Source of the DNA: Arenibacter sp. P308M17
Lineage (GTDB): Bacteria > Bacteroidota > Bacteroidia > Flavobacteriales > Flavobacteriaceae
Assembly: GCF_003426735.1 (NCBI RefSeq)
Contig: NZ_QVON01000006.1
Location: 124,001-188,000 of the forward strand
Reading direction: 5' to 3'
Length of the DNA: 64,000 nt
Each line of letters starts with the position of its first letter. Position 1 is the stretch's first letter. The position numbers were made by a program, and so were the translations under genes. This document shows, in pieces, positions 18,513 to 26,306 of this stretch. Below the pieces are notes generated by a model. The model had not been told where the DNA came from and ran no database searches. It was given only the letters and a program-made list of their open reading frames with translations.

Positions 18513-18573
18513 CCTGTTATGGGAAGGGAATATGTAGTTAATGATTAGTGTTTAATGCCCTTCCCTTGACAGG
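18513..18573 (+). repeat. Hairpin element 3 with GTTA-rich loop
   Basis: Stem CCTGT/ACAGG (18513-18517 with 18569-18573) plus GGGAAGGG/CCCTTCCC (18521-18528 with 18558-18565), three-base internal loops, and loop TAGTTAATGATTAGTGTTTA. The strongest of the set with 13 Watson-Crick pairs. It lies 16 bases before the small Cys-rich protein gene at 18589. Confidence 0.65.
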
Positions 18574-18588
18574 CACAATAAAAATGTA

Positions 18589-18744
18589 ATGGAAGACTGT
18601 TGTAAAGATTGTGGAAAGCATAAGAAACGTAAGTCTAAGCTTAAGAAATGGTTTAGTTATTCGCTTTATATCATCATTGGATCGATAGTCAACTGGACAC
18701 TGGTCATACAGATCTATAACAATTATTTATTAAAACAGGAATAG
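18589..18744 (+). CDS. Small Cys/Lys-rich membrane protein (51 residues)
   Basis: Begins MEDCCKDCGKHKKRK, with a CCxxC metal-binding-like cluster and His, followed by a basic stretch and one membrane helix (residues 24-42) containing SYSLYIIIGSIVNWTLV. Stop TAG at 18742-18744, 19 bases ahead of the methyltransferase gene. Not a family I can name. The N-terminal thiol cluster on the cytoplasmic side suggests metal sensing or binding; this is inference. Real coding is supported by composition, strand and tight spacing. Confidence 0.6.
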   Translation: MEDCCKDCGKHKKRKSKLKKWFSYSLYIIIGSIVNWTLVIQIYNNYLLKQE

Positions 18745-18763
18745 TGTTACCAAACGGATTAAC

Positions 18764-19444
18764 ATGGTAAAGAAAAAGAACAAAGAATTTATTCCCGCCT
18801 TGGGCTATGACTGGTTGACCAAGTTTTATGACTTGACCATTTCAGTTACTATGCCGGAGAAGAAATTTAGAAATAAATTGATTGACCTGTTAAATCCACA
18901 AGATGGCGAACAAATTCTTGAGTTTGGATTTGGTACCGGCCAGAATTTAATTATTGCCAACGACCGAAATAGAAACGCAAGCTATACCGGTTTGGATATT
19001 GATCCAAAGGTCAAATATATTGCGGAAAAGAAGTTCGCTGAAAATGATGTTGATATCAAACTTGATCTTTATGGGGGAGATATTTTTCCATATCCAGATA
19101 GAACTTATGACAAGGTATTTAGCTCATTGGTGTTCCACCAATTGGATAAGAACACAAAGATTTCTTGTTTAAATGAAATCAATAGAGTGCTTAAACCTGA
19201 TGGAGAGTTAGTTATAGGGGACTGGGGAAAGCCCAAATCCAAACTTATGAGATTACTGTTCTATACGGTCCAAATTCTTGATGGATTTGCCACCACCACC
19301 GACAACGTAAATGGACTTATCCCAGATTACATGGTTGAAGCAGGGTTTGAAGACGTTAAAGAATCAAGTTACATAAACACCAAAATTGGAACCTATAGCT
19401 ACTATCAAGGCAAAAAATCAAGTCCAGCTATCATTTGGAGTTAA
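18764..19444 (+). CDS. Class I SAM-dependent methyltransferase
   Basis: A 226-residue soluble enzyme with the SAM motif I LEFGFGTGQ at 52-60, the acidic end of strand 2 in TGLDIDP, and the post-I motif GGDIFPYPDRTYDKVF. The later part (GDWGKPKSKLMRLLF and LIPDYMVEAGFEDV) resembles the UbiE/ArsM-like group. Substrate unknown; arsenite methylation is not supported because the Cys triad of ArsM is missing. Confidence 0.85.
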   Translation: MVKKKNKEFIPALGYDWLTKFYDLTISVTMPEKKFRNKLIDLLNPQDGEQILEFGFGTGQNLIIANDRNRNASYTGLDIDPKVKYIAEKKFAENDVDIKLDLYGGDIFPYPDRTYDKVFSSLVFHQLDKNTKISCLNEINRVLKPDGELVIGDWGKPKSKLMRLLFYTVQILDGFATTTDNVNGLIPDYMVEAGFEDVKESSYINTKIGTYSYYQGKKSSPAIIWS

Positions 19445-19501
19445 TAGAATTCATAAAGGAAAAGAACAAAACAGCAATCAATAACCATAATATACAAAGT
19501 C

Positions 19502-19990
19502 ATGAAAAAATTTAAAGCAATCCTTTTACCTATGGCGACCGCATTGATTTTCAGTATCGGCCATGCCCAGATTAAAACACCTTCTTCAGAGAAAGAAGCC
19601 GTTATTTCTGTTATGAAGGCATATAATGGCGCCATAAAAAATTTAACGACCAATGGCATCTTAGAGCTTTTTTCTGAAAATTCCCAAGTTTTTGAATCAG
19701 GCGGCGTTGAGGGTACCTTCGCCCAATATATAGAACACCACTTGGGACCTGAGTTGAAAGAATTTAAAAGTTTCGATTTTTCCGATTATGCCATAGAGGC
19801 GGAAATAGATCTTCCCTATGCATTTACCATGGAAACTTACATTTATACCATTGTGTTTAACCCAGATGAAAAAGGCGAAAGTAGAACAATAAAGAAAAAA
19901 GGGGTGGCAACTTCAATTTTAAAGAAGATGGACGGCCAATGGAAAATTATTAAAACTCATACTTCCTCTCGGAATATCAAAAACAAATAA
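19502..19990 (+). CDS. Secreted NTF2-like (SnoaL/DUF4440-type) protein
   Basis: A 162-residue protein with a signal peptide (cleaved after GHAQ near residue 23) and a single alpha+beta cone of the NTF2-like superfamily: helix EKEAVISVMKAYNGAIKN, then FSENSQVFESGGVEGTF, ending with MDGQWKIIKTHTSSR, the usual closing strands. Function unknown. It is in the same run of genes as the DUF2911 lipoprotein 16 bases downstream. Confidence 0.78.
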   Translation: MKKFKAILLPMATALIFSIGHAQIKTPSSEKEAVISVMKAYNGAIKNLTTNGILELFSENSQVFESGGVEGTFAQYIEHHLGPELKEFKSFDFSDYAIEAEIDLPYAFTMETYIYTIVFNPDEKGESRTIKKKGVATSILKKMDGQWKIIKTHTSSRNIKNK

Positions 19991-20006
19991 CCTAAAAACT
20001 AAAGCC

Positions 20007-20588
20007 ATGAAAAATCCAAAACCGTTACTAATTATTTTAAGTTTCCTAATAATGGTAGCCTGTAAAGAAGATAAAAAAAATACAGAACCTGAACATAACC
20101 ATATGGAGGCAGAAAAGGTATCTACTCCCAAGAAAAATTTAAGTCCACATACCAGTAATATGGCAATGGTAGGCGAGGCCCATATCCATATAGATTATTC
20201 CTCTCCTGGTGTTCGTAACAGAATTATATTCGGAGGTTTGCTGCCATACAATGAAGTCTGGCAAGCAGGAGCACATATGGCCACTTGGTTAGAGACAAAC
20301 AAAGATTTAATGATTGGGGGAAAAGAACTCAAAGCAGGAAAATATGGTTTTTTTGTAATACCGAATAAAGAAGAATGGACTGTAATTTTTAATAGCAACT
20401 GGGACCAACATGGTAAGGATGAATATGATGAGAAGGATGATATTTTACGCTTTTCGACAACTCCTAGAATTTCAGAAAATAGTCAAGAACATTTAGAATA
20501 TACAGTCAACAAAACAAGCGATACATCAGGAACTATTAAAATGAGTTGGGAGAAAGTCACTATTGAATTTCCATTTGAAGTAAAATAA
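20007..20588 (+). CDS. DUF2911 lipoprotein
   Basis: A 193-residue lipoprotein with lipobox MVACKED (Cys19) and a short His-containing linker (EHNHMEAE). The folded part shows the DUF2911 hallmarks IDYSSPGVRNR, IFGGLLPYNEVWQAGAH and GKYGFFVIPNKEEWTVIFN. Function of DUF2911 is unknown. It is separated from the next gene by one base, so the two are surely co-translated. Confidence 0.85.
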   Translation: MKNPKPLLIILSFLIMVACKEDKKNTEPEHNHMEAEKVSTPKKNLSPHTSNMAMVGEAHIHIDYSSPGVRNRIIFGGLLPYNEVWQAGAHMATWLETNKDLMIGGKELKAGKYGFFVIPNKEEWTVIFNSNWDQHGKDEYDEKDDILRFSTTPRISENSQEHLEYTVNKTSDTSGTIKMSWEKVTIEFPFEVK

Positions 20589-20589
20589 G

Positions 20590-21306
20590 ATGGTAAAAAG
20601 ACAAACAGCACTGAAAATAAGAAAAGTACATCGGTATCTTGGAATTTTTCTGGGAATTCAGTTTCTGATGTGGACCATTAGCGGCATGTATTTCAGTTGG
20701 ACGGATATCGATGAGATACACGGAGACCAATTTCGACAGGCACCTGTTGAAAAAACCACATTTATGAATCTAATCAGTCCAACAGAGATTAAGTTCGATG
20801 CCATAACCTCTTTGGAACTAAGGGAAATAGCAGGAGAGCCTTATTATTGGATTGATCACAGTCAATTGGTCAATGCAAAAACAGGTGCATTAAAAGCTGA
20901 AATATCCGAACAGGACGCCCTTCAGGTGGCGAGGAGAAATATGCTGCCTGAACTGAAAGTTAAAAGCATAGAACGCATCGAGGAAGTGGAGGCCCATAGT
21001 GAATATCGAGGCAGACCCCTTCCAGCCTTTGTCATATCATATAAAACACCCGAAAATATAAAAGCCTATGTGTCCGTCAAAGATGGTTCGTTCCAAACAT
21101 TGCGCCATCGCGATTGGCGTTGGTTCGATTTTCTTTGGATGACGCATACGATGGATTATCAAGGCAGAGATAATTTCAACACCTTTGTACTAAGAACATT
21201 TTCCTTAATGGGCTTGCTTACCGTGATAAGCGGGTTTACACTCTGGTACATATCCTCCCCAACAATTAGGAAAATAAAAAAGGGGAGTTATTCAAACCAA
21301 TCTTAA
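20590..21306 (+). CDS. PepSY-domain membrane protein
   Basis: A 238-residue protein with a first helix RKVHRYLGIFLGIQFLMW (HRYLG is typical of PepSY-associated membrane proteins), one periplasmic PepSY-like domain (DALQVARRNMLPELKVKSIERIEE), a conserved HRDWRWFDFLWMTHTMDY segment, and a last helix about 203-225. It is a short relative of the iron-regulated PepSY reductases, and could take part in periplasmic metal reduction; inference. Ends the copper block. Confidence 0.82.
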   Translation: MVKRQTALKIRKVHRYLGIFLGIQFLMWTISGMYFSWTDIDEIHGDQFRQAPVEKTTFMNLISPTEIKFDAITSLELREIAGEPYYWIDHSQLVNAKTGALKAEISEQDALQVARRNMLPELKVKSIERIEEVEAHSEYRGRPLPAFVISYKTPENIKAYVSVKDGSFQTLRHRDWRWFDFLWMTHTMDYQGRDNFNTFVLRTFSLMGLLTVISGFTLWYISSPTIRKIKKGSYSNQS

Positions 21307-21325
21307 CTTGAAATTGAAGAAGATT

Positions 21326-21476
21326 ATGAGGAAAATCGTAAATATGGAGGAAAGGATAAAAGCCCTCGAAGGATAATAGGGCAGAGAAAGAGGGACATTA
21401 TATAATAATTTCAATTTTGATTTTATTCGTGATAAATGCTTTAATAACGGCGCTAGTCATAGCTTTTTATAAGTAA
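21326..21476 (+). pseudogene. Frameshifted small coiled-coil/membrane protein
   Basis: ATGs at 21326 and 21344 open MEERIKALEG and stop at TAA 21374. Shifting by one base at the GG of 21371-21372 continues as DNRAEKEGHYIIISILILF then VINALITALVIAFYK to TAA 21474-21476. Joined, this is a normal small protein: a short charged helix followed by one membrane helix. One extra G explains the break. Family not recognised; low complexity makes this tentative. Confidence 0.4.
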
Positions 21477-21607
21477 GTAGGATAATGCAAAGAACACTTA
21501 ATAAAACTAATATCTCTTTTCGTTGATAGACCAGCCTTGTAGGGAAAATAGCAGTAGATAGTAGATAAATGTAGGTACTAACCCTATTTTGAACTTTTTA
21601 AAAGAAG

Positions 21608-21763
21608 ATGACGATGAGCCATAATCGCAGGAAAAGAAGAAAAAACAAGAGAAAACCACCGCAAGGGGGCATTACTAAAAAAGATAGAGCATATGGAATC
21701 ATTGCTATAGTGCTGTTATTCCTTATGGCAATAATATTCGTTCTTGTACGAACTTTTTCTTAG
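21608..21763 (+). CDS. Small basic single-helix membrane protein (paralogue of 43164)
   Basis: 51 residues (or 49 from the second ATG at 21614): MSHNRRKRRKNKRKPP, a Lys/Arg-rich head, ITKKDRAYG, then one membrane helix IIAIVLLFLMAIIFVLVRTF. The small protein at 43164 has the same plan and similar head (MSKNRRERRQTKKDKK...AKRDKVS...). Function unknown. The preceding 130 bases hold nothing recognisable. Confidence 0.6.
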   Translation: MTMSHNRRKRRKNKRKPPQGGITKKDRAYGIIAIVLLFLMAIIFVLVRTFS

Positions 21764-21799
21764 AGCAAGAAGATGATATAAAATTGAAGGTAGAATCAA

Positions 21800-22366
21800 A
21801 TGAGCAATACTATCCATATTAAAAACATGGTCTGCCCCAGATGTATAAAGGCGGTTTCAACCGTTTTGCAGAAATTGGGCATTCCCTACACTTTGATTAA
21901 ATTGGGAGAAGTGGAATTAGTCTCCGCACTTGACTTGAAAAAAAAATTGTCGTTGTCCATAGAACTTCAAGATGCCGGTTTCAGTTTGATAAACGATCGA
22001 AAAAGCCAACTTATCGAGCAAATGAAAAGTCTGGTGGTACAAAAAATCCATCACTCCGATGAAGAACTGGATATAAAATGGCCCGATTTTATCAGTGACA
22101 AGCTCAATCTTGATTACAAGTATTTAAGTTCCCTTTTCTCGTCAGTAGAAAGTATTACGTTTGAGCAATACATTATCAATCAGAAAATTGAACGTGTGAA
22201 AGAACTCATTGTGTATGATGAATTAACCCTGAGTGAGATAGCATTTCAATTACATTATAGTAGCGTTGCGTACTTAAGCAATCAATTCAAAAAAGTAACC
22301 GGAATGACACCTACGCAGTTCAAGAAGTCTGTAGACAAAAACCGAAAATCCTTGGATGAGATTTAA
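21800..22366 (+). CDS. AraC-type regulator with N-terminal HMA-like metal domain
   Basis: 188 residues. Residues 1-75 form a ferredoxin-like HMA-type domain with the metal motif NMVCPRC (Cys12, Cys15) and the usual beta-alpha-beta order; residues about 105-180 are an AraC helix-turn-helix: IERVKELIVYDELTLSEIAF, split as IERVKELIVYDE and LTLSEIAFQLHYSS, then YLSNQFKKVTGMTPTQF. This looks like a one-component metal-responsive activator. It is placed between the copper block and the mercury operon. A 9-bp hairpin follows at 22396-22420. Target metal unknown; Cu(I), Hg(II) and Cd(II) all suit a CxxC site. Confidence 0.82.
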   Translation: MSNTIHIKNMVCPRCIKAVSTVLQKLGIPYTLIKLGEVELVSALDLKKKLSLSIELQDAGFSLINDRKSQLIEQMKSLVVQKIHHSDEELDIKWPDFISDKLNLDYKYLSSLFSSVESITFEQYIINQKIERVKELIVYDELTLSEIAFQLHYSSVAYLSNQFKKVTGMTPTQFKKSVDKNRKSLDEI

Positions 22367-22395
22367 GGTGTGCTTACCGCTATTAAGGGATATTT

Positions 22396-22420
22396 AAATC
22401 AATAGATGATATATTGATTT
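22396..22420 (+). terminator. Hairpin after the HMA-AraC gene
   Basis: Perfect 9-bp stem AAATCAATA (22396-22404) with TATTGATTT (22412-22420), seven-base loop, 30 bases after the stop. No long T run follows, so termination strength is uncertain. Confidence 0.45.
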
Positions 22421-22447
22421 ACCAATGAACCAAATTTAGATATCAAA

Positions 22448-23095
22448 ATGAAATTAGACAGAAAGAAACATTGGGAAACAGTTTACGAAACTAAAAATCC
22501 AGACCAGGTAAGTTGGACCCAAGAAATACCAAAAACTTCACTGGAGTTTATACGTTCGTTCAAACTAAATAAAAAGGCAAAAATTATAGACATTGGTGGT
22601 GGCGACAGTAAACTTGTTGACTATTTACTTGGGGTAGGGTATAATAACATTACTGTACTTGATATTTCAGAAAAAGCAATTGCGAAAGCTAAAAAAAGAT
22701 TGGGAGAAAAGGCAAGTAAAGTAAATTGGATTGTAAGCGACATTACCGAATTTAAACCTCATTCGTCTTTTGATGTTTGGCACGACAGGGCAACTTTTCA
22801 TTTTCTTACAACAGATGGCCAAATTAAAAAATATATTAAGCAAGCGACAAAATTTGTAAGTGGCTATTTAGTAATCGGTACCTTTTCACAAAACGGACCA
22901 AAAAAATGTAGCGGACTTGAAATAAAACAATACAATGAAGAGGAATTAACATTGGAATTAAAAAAGGGATTTGACAAAATTCAATGTATAACAGAGGACC
23001 ACACAACACCGTTCAACACCATGCAGAATTTTCTGTTTTGTAGTTTTAAAAGACAATTGACAGAAAAGCCAGCATTACCTATTCCTACAAGCTAA
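22448..23095 (+). CDS. Class I SAM-dependent methyltransferase
   Basis: A 215-residue soluble methyltransferase: HWETVYETKNPDQVSW at the N terminus, SAM motif I IIDIGGGDS at 46-54, acidic LDISEKAI, and the motif FDVWHDRATFHFLT, typical of a family frequently found beside metal-resistance and transport genes. Unrelated in detail to the one at 18764. Substrate unknown. Base composition from here through the mercury operon is noticeably more A+T rich than the preceding copper genes, by eye. Confidence 0.83.
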   Translation: MKLDRKKHWETVYETKNPDQVSWTQEIPKTSLEFIRSFKLNKKAKIIDIGGGDSKLVDYLLGVGYNNITVLDISEKAIAKAKKRLGEKASKVNWIVSDITEFKPHSSFDVWHDRATFHFLTTDGQIKKYIKQATKFVSGYLVIGTFSQNGPKKCSGLEIKQYNEEELTLELKKGFDKIQCITEDHTTPFNTMQNFLFCSFKRQLTEKPALPIPTS

Positions 23096-23202
23096 AAGAA
23101 CAGAAGTACAATTCGCTAGTTTTAGTTTTTGTCAAAACACGAACCAAAACGAAAAGGACATAATGATCTAAACTTCTTTATCATTTCATATTTATTTTAG
23201 CA

Positions 23203-23233
23203 TTTGCTTAAATAATAAATAAATGTAACTTTG
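23203..23233 (+). promoter_or_regulatory. Consensus promoter of the mercury operon, leaderless
   Basis: TTTG at 23203-23206, exactly 19 bases, TAACTTTG at 23226-23233: a full match to the Bacteroidota consensus. The ATG of the ArsR gene begins at 23238, four bases after the -7 box, so transcription should start at the A of the start codon or within a base or two. The regulator can only bind over or next to the start codon. Confidence 0.8.
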
Positions 23234-23237
23234 TTTT

Positions 23238-23612
23238 ATGGAAAATAATTCTTGCATAAGACAACAAGCGGATATTGAACAGATAAACCGTTGTAAAGTG
23301 ACGGTTTCAGAACTAAACGAAACATTTGATTATTTAGCAAATGGACTTTCATTGGTTGGAAATAGTGTAAGGCTGAAAATTCTTTACCTACTCTTTGAGG
23401 AAAAAAGACTTTGCGTTTGTGATTTAAGCGACATTCTCGGAATGAACATTTCAGCTATTTCCCAACATTTGAGAAAAATGAAGGACAGAAATTTATTGCA
23501 AACGGAAAGAGAAGCCCAAACCATTTTTTACTCACTAACTCCTGAATATTCAACATTCTTGAATCCGTTTTTTGAAATACTCGATAAAAACAAAGTTTTA
23601 GAAACGATATGA
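23238..23612 (+). CDS. ArsR-family metal-responsive repressor of the mer operon
   Basis: A 124-residue winged-helix regulator. DNA-binding helices around ISAISQHLRKM; metal-type Cys pair in RLCVCDL (Cys59, Cys61) as in ArsR/CadC alpha-3 sites, plus Cys6 and Cys19 in the N-terminal arm. In mercury operons of Bacteroidota an ArsR-type protein takes the place of MerR; I see no MerR-family gene here. Its stop overlaps the start of merTP (ATGA). It probably represses the promoter at 23203-23233 until Hg(II) binds. Confidence 0.88.
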   Translation: MENNSCIRQQADIEQINRCKVTVSELNETFDYLANGLSLVGNSVRLKILYLLFEEKRLCVCDLSDILGMNISAISQHLRKMKDRNLLQTEREAQTIFYSLTPEYSTFLNPFFEILDKNKVLETI

Positions 23613-24202
23613 AACGTGAAAAAAAATTAATTGGTGCAGGTTTACTTGCTGCTATTACAGCTTCATTATGTTGTATTACACCCGTTTTGGCTCTCATTGC
23701 AGGAACAAGCGGAATTGCCTCAACATTTTCTTGGATTGAGCCTTTTAGACCTTATCTAATCGGGCTGACAATTTTAGTGCTCGGCTTTGCTTGGTATCAA
23801 AAACTAAAACCTCAAAAGGAAATCGACTGTGAATGCGATACGGACGACAAACCAAAATTTATTCAATCAAAAAAGTTTTTAGGAATTGTAACTGTATTTG
23901 CAATTATAATGCTGGCATTTCCATATTATTCATACATTTTTTATCCAGATAATAAGAAAGAAGTAGTCATTGTAAACCAATCAAATATTCAAACTGTAAA
24001 CTTTAATGTTCAAGGAATGACTTGTGCTGGCTGTGAAGAAAGCATAAAACACGCTGTAAATGAATTGGACGGTATTATAAATGTAACCCCTTCGTATGAA
24101 AGGGGAAATACCGTCGTAGAGTTTGATAAGTCTAAAACCTCTAAAGTAGCTATTGAAAAGGCAATTAATTCAACAGGATACAAAGTTATAAAAGACAAAT
24201 AA
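23609..24202 (+). CDS. merTP: MerTP, mercuric ion uptake protein (fused MerT and MerP)
   Basis: 197 residues. MerT part: membrane helices about 8-30, 45-62 and 88-110 with the Hg-binding pair Cys21-Cys22 (LCCITP) in the first helix and CEC at 73-75 in the cytoplasmic loop. MerP part: periplasmic HMA domain from about 128 with GMTCAGC (Cys138, Cys141). Takes Hg(II) from the periplasm and passes it to MerA. A diverged second copy is at 27034. Start overlaps the regulator stop by four bases. Confidence 0.9.
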   Translation: MKREKKLIGAGLLAAITASLCCITPVLALIAGTSGIASTFSWIEPFRPYLIGLTILVLGFAWYQKLKPQKEIDCECDTDDKPKFIQSKKFLGIVTVFAIIMLAFPYYSYIFYPDNKKEVVIVNQSNIQTVNFNVQGMTCAGCEESIKHAVNELDGIINVTPSYERGNTVVEFDKSKTSKVAIEKAINSTGYKVIKDK

Positions 24203-24219
24203 ACGCAAAATTACCCATT

Positions 24220-24561
24220 ATGAAAAAACTATCAATAGTGCCTATTTTGGCTTTAATGCTGTTTTCTTTTCAGGCCAAATCACAAAGCAAGGAGGTTACA
24301 AATCAAGTTATGGAAGGAGCTTCAAAGAAACACAATGCAACCACGGTGAAATTTAAAATTACAGGCATTACTTGTGCTGGTTGTTCCAATGCTATTTATA
24401 ATGAATTAAAGGAAGTAGATAGTGTTTTGGAACATTCGGTTGAATACCCTGGAGATATTGCTGTTATTGAGTTTGATGGTTCAAAAACAAGTATCAAAGC
24501 CCTAAAACTTATCATAGAAAAGAAAGGGTTTAAGGCCGAAGTAATTAAAGGGAAGGTCTAA
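24220..24561 (+). CDS. MerP-like periplasmic HMA protein
   Basis: 113 residues: signal peptide to about residue 21 (QAKSQ), then one HMA domain with GITCAGC (Cys52, Cys55) in the order beta-alpha-beta-beta-alpha-beta. A soluble periplasmic Hg(II) carrier that would hand metal to the MerTP transporters. It sits between merTP and merA with 17- and 29-base gaps, so is in the operon. Confidence 0.85.
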   Translation: MKKLSIVPILALMLFSFQAKSQSKEVTNQVMEGASKKHNATTVKFKITGITCAGCSNAIYNELKEVDSVLEHSVEYPGDIAVIEFDGSKTSIKALKLIIEKKGFKAEVIKGKV

Positions 24562-24590
24562 TTTTTAATAAGTAAACAGTACCGATTTCA

Positions 24591-26297
24591 ATGAAAAATA
24601 CAGCTAAAATGAAAATCAAAATGCCTCAAAATAGAGAAACCATTACATTGGAAATCGAGGGTATGACCTGTAAAGGTTGTGCAACACATATCGAAAAGGA
24701 TATGAACGCAACTGAAGGAGTTTTAAGTTCCACAGTTAACCACGAAACCGGAAAAGGCGAATTTAATTTTGATGCTGATAAGATGAGTAAGGCAAATGTA
24801 ATAGATGCTATAAACAGCGTTGGTGATTATTCGGTTGTAAATAATGTCGACGAGGAAGAGGTTTCCGCTGTAAATTCCAAAGGCCAAAATCAATTCGATT
24901 TAATAATTATTGGTGGTGGTTCAGCTGCATTTTCAGCAGCCATTAAAGCTGAAGGTTTAGGGCTCACAACACTTATGGTAAATGCAGGATTAGATTTTGG
25001 TGGCACTTGCGTAAATGTGGGTTGTGTACCGTCTAAAAACCTTATTCGGGCTGCCGAAACGGTACGTCTCGCTACGCATTCCAATTTTAAGGGTATAAAA
25101 CCTAAAGGAGCAGACATTGATTTTACTCAAATTATAAAAGACAAGAAAGCATTAGTTTCCACACTACAACAACATAAATATATGGATGTGGTAAGTGATT
25201 TCAAAAACTTAACAATGCTTAAAGGTTGGGCAGAATTTGTAGATAATAAAACCATTCTTGTAAATGGAAAAGATACATACACAGCAGCTAACATCATTAT
25301 AGCAACAGGAGCGACAACAAACATTCCAAGTATTGAAGGACTGAATAAAGTAGGCTACTTAACGAATGTTTCTTTATTCGATTTAGAAGAAAAACCAAAA
25401 AGCTTAACCATAATGGGAGCTGGTTATATTGGTTTGGAAATTGCGATGGCTTACAACAGATTGGGTGTAAAAGTACGTATCATTGAATTTACCGACAGGC
25501 CATTACGCAGTCAAACAAAAGATATTACAGATGTTTTGGTAGAACAAATGAAAAGTGAAGGGATTGAAATCCTTCCAAACTTTAGAGCGTTTAAATTTGA
25601 AAAGAAAGGTAACGATACAATTATTCATTGTAATTGTCCTGATGGTTCCACAACTCAAATTGTTGAAAAAGGACATATTGTGGTGGCTACAGGGACGAAG
25701 CCTAACACCTCTAAATTAGGGCTTGAGAATATCGGCCTAAAGTTAACAGAAAGCGGCCATATTATTGTAAATGAAAAAATGGAAACCAATATTTCCAATA
25801 TTTATGCAGTAGGAGATGTCACCATTACACCGGCATTTGTTTATACAGCAGCAACCGAAGGTAGTACAGCAGTGCACAATGCGTTTTCATCAACAAAAAC
25901 AAGTATTGATTATTCATCATTACCTTGGGTAGTATTTACAGACCCTCAAATCGCAGGAGCAGGTATAGATGAAAATGAAGCAGAAAAAAAGGAAATTCCT
26001 TTTGAAGTAAGTAAACTTGATTTAATTCACGTTCCAAGAGCCTTGGCAGCTCAAGATACCAGAGGGTTCATAAAACTGATACGCAACACTGAAACCGATA
26101 AATTAATAGGCGCAAGAGTAGTTGCACCTGAAGGTGGTGAACTGATACAACAATTGAGTATGGCTATTAAATTTGGAATCACTGTAAAAGATTTAGCAGA
26201 AAGCTTTTATCCATATTTAACTTTAGGAGAATCTGTTAAACTGGCAGCGATTACCTTTGGGAAAGATGTTTCCAAATTAAGTTGCTGCGCGAGTTAA
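24591..26297 (+). CDS. merA: MerA, mercuric reductase with N-terminal HMA domain
   Basis: FAD- and NAD(P)H-dependent enzyme reducing Hg(II) to Hg(0); 568 residues. N-terminal metal domain with GMTCKGC at 24-30; FAD motif IIIGGGSAAF about 105-114; redox-active CVNVGC at 140-145; second Rossmann motif GAGYIGLE; YAVGDV FAD contact; C-terminal vicinal pair Cys565-Cys566 (LSCCAS) that delivers Hg(II) to the active site of the partner subunit. All catalytic elements are present. No organomercurial lyase (merB) gene is present, so inorganic mercury only. Confidence 0.95.
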   Translation: MKNTAKMKIKMPQNRETITLEIEGMTCKGCATHIEKDMNATEGVLSSTVNHETGKGEFNFDADKMSKANVIDAINSVGDYSVVNNVDEEEVSAVNSKGQNQFDLIIIGGGSAAFSAAIKAEGLGLTTLMVNAGLDFGGTCVNVGCVPSKNLIRAAETVRLATHSNFKGIKPKGADIDFTQIIKDKKALVSTLQQHKYMDVVSDFKNLTMLKGWAEFVDNKTILVNGKDTYTAANIIIATGATTNIPSIEGLNKVGYLTNVSLFDLEEKPKSLTIMGAGYIGLEIAMAYNRLGVKVRIIEFTDRPLRSQTKDITDVLVEQMKSEGIEILPNFRAFKFEKKGNDTIIHCNCPDGSTTQIVEKGHIVVATGTKPNTSKLGLENIGLKLTESGHIIVNEKMETNISNIYAVGDVTITPAFVYTAATEGSTAVHNAFSSTKTSIDYSSLPWVVFTDPQIAGAGIDENEAEKKEIPFEVSKLDLIHVPRALAAQDTRGFIKLIRNTETDKLIGARVVAPEGGELIQQLSMAIKFGITVKDLAESFYPYLTLGESVKLAAITFGKDVSKLSCCAS

Positions 26298-26306
26298 GTT
26301 TGAGTT

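Noticed and set aside
18764-19444. Arsenite methyltransferase (ArsM)
   Set aside because: The conserved Cys residues of ArsM are absent, so only a generic methyltransferase call is supported.
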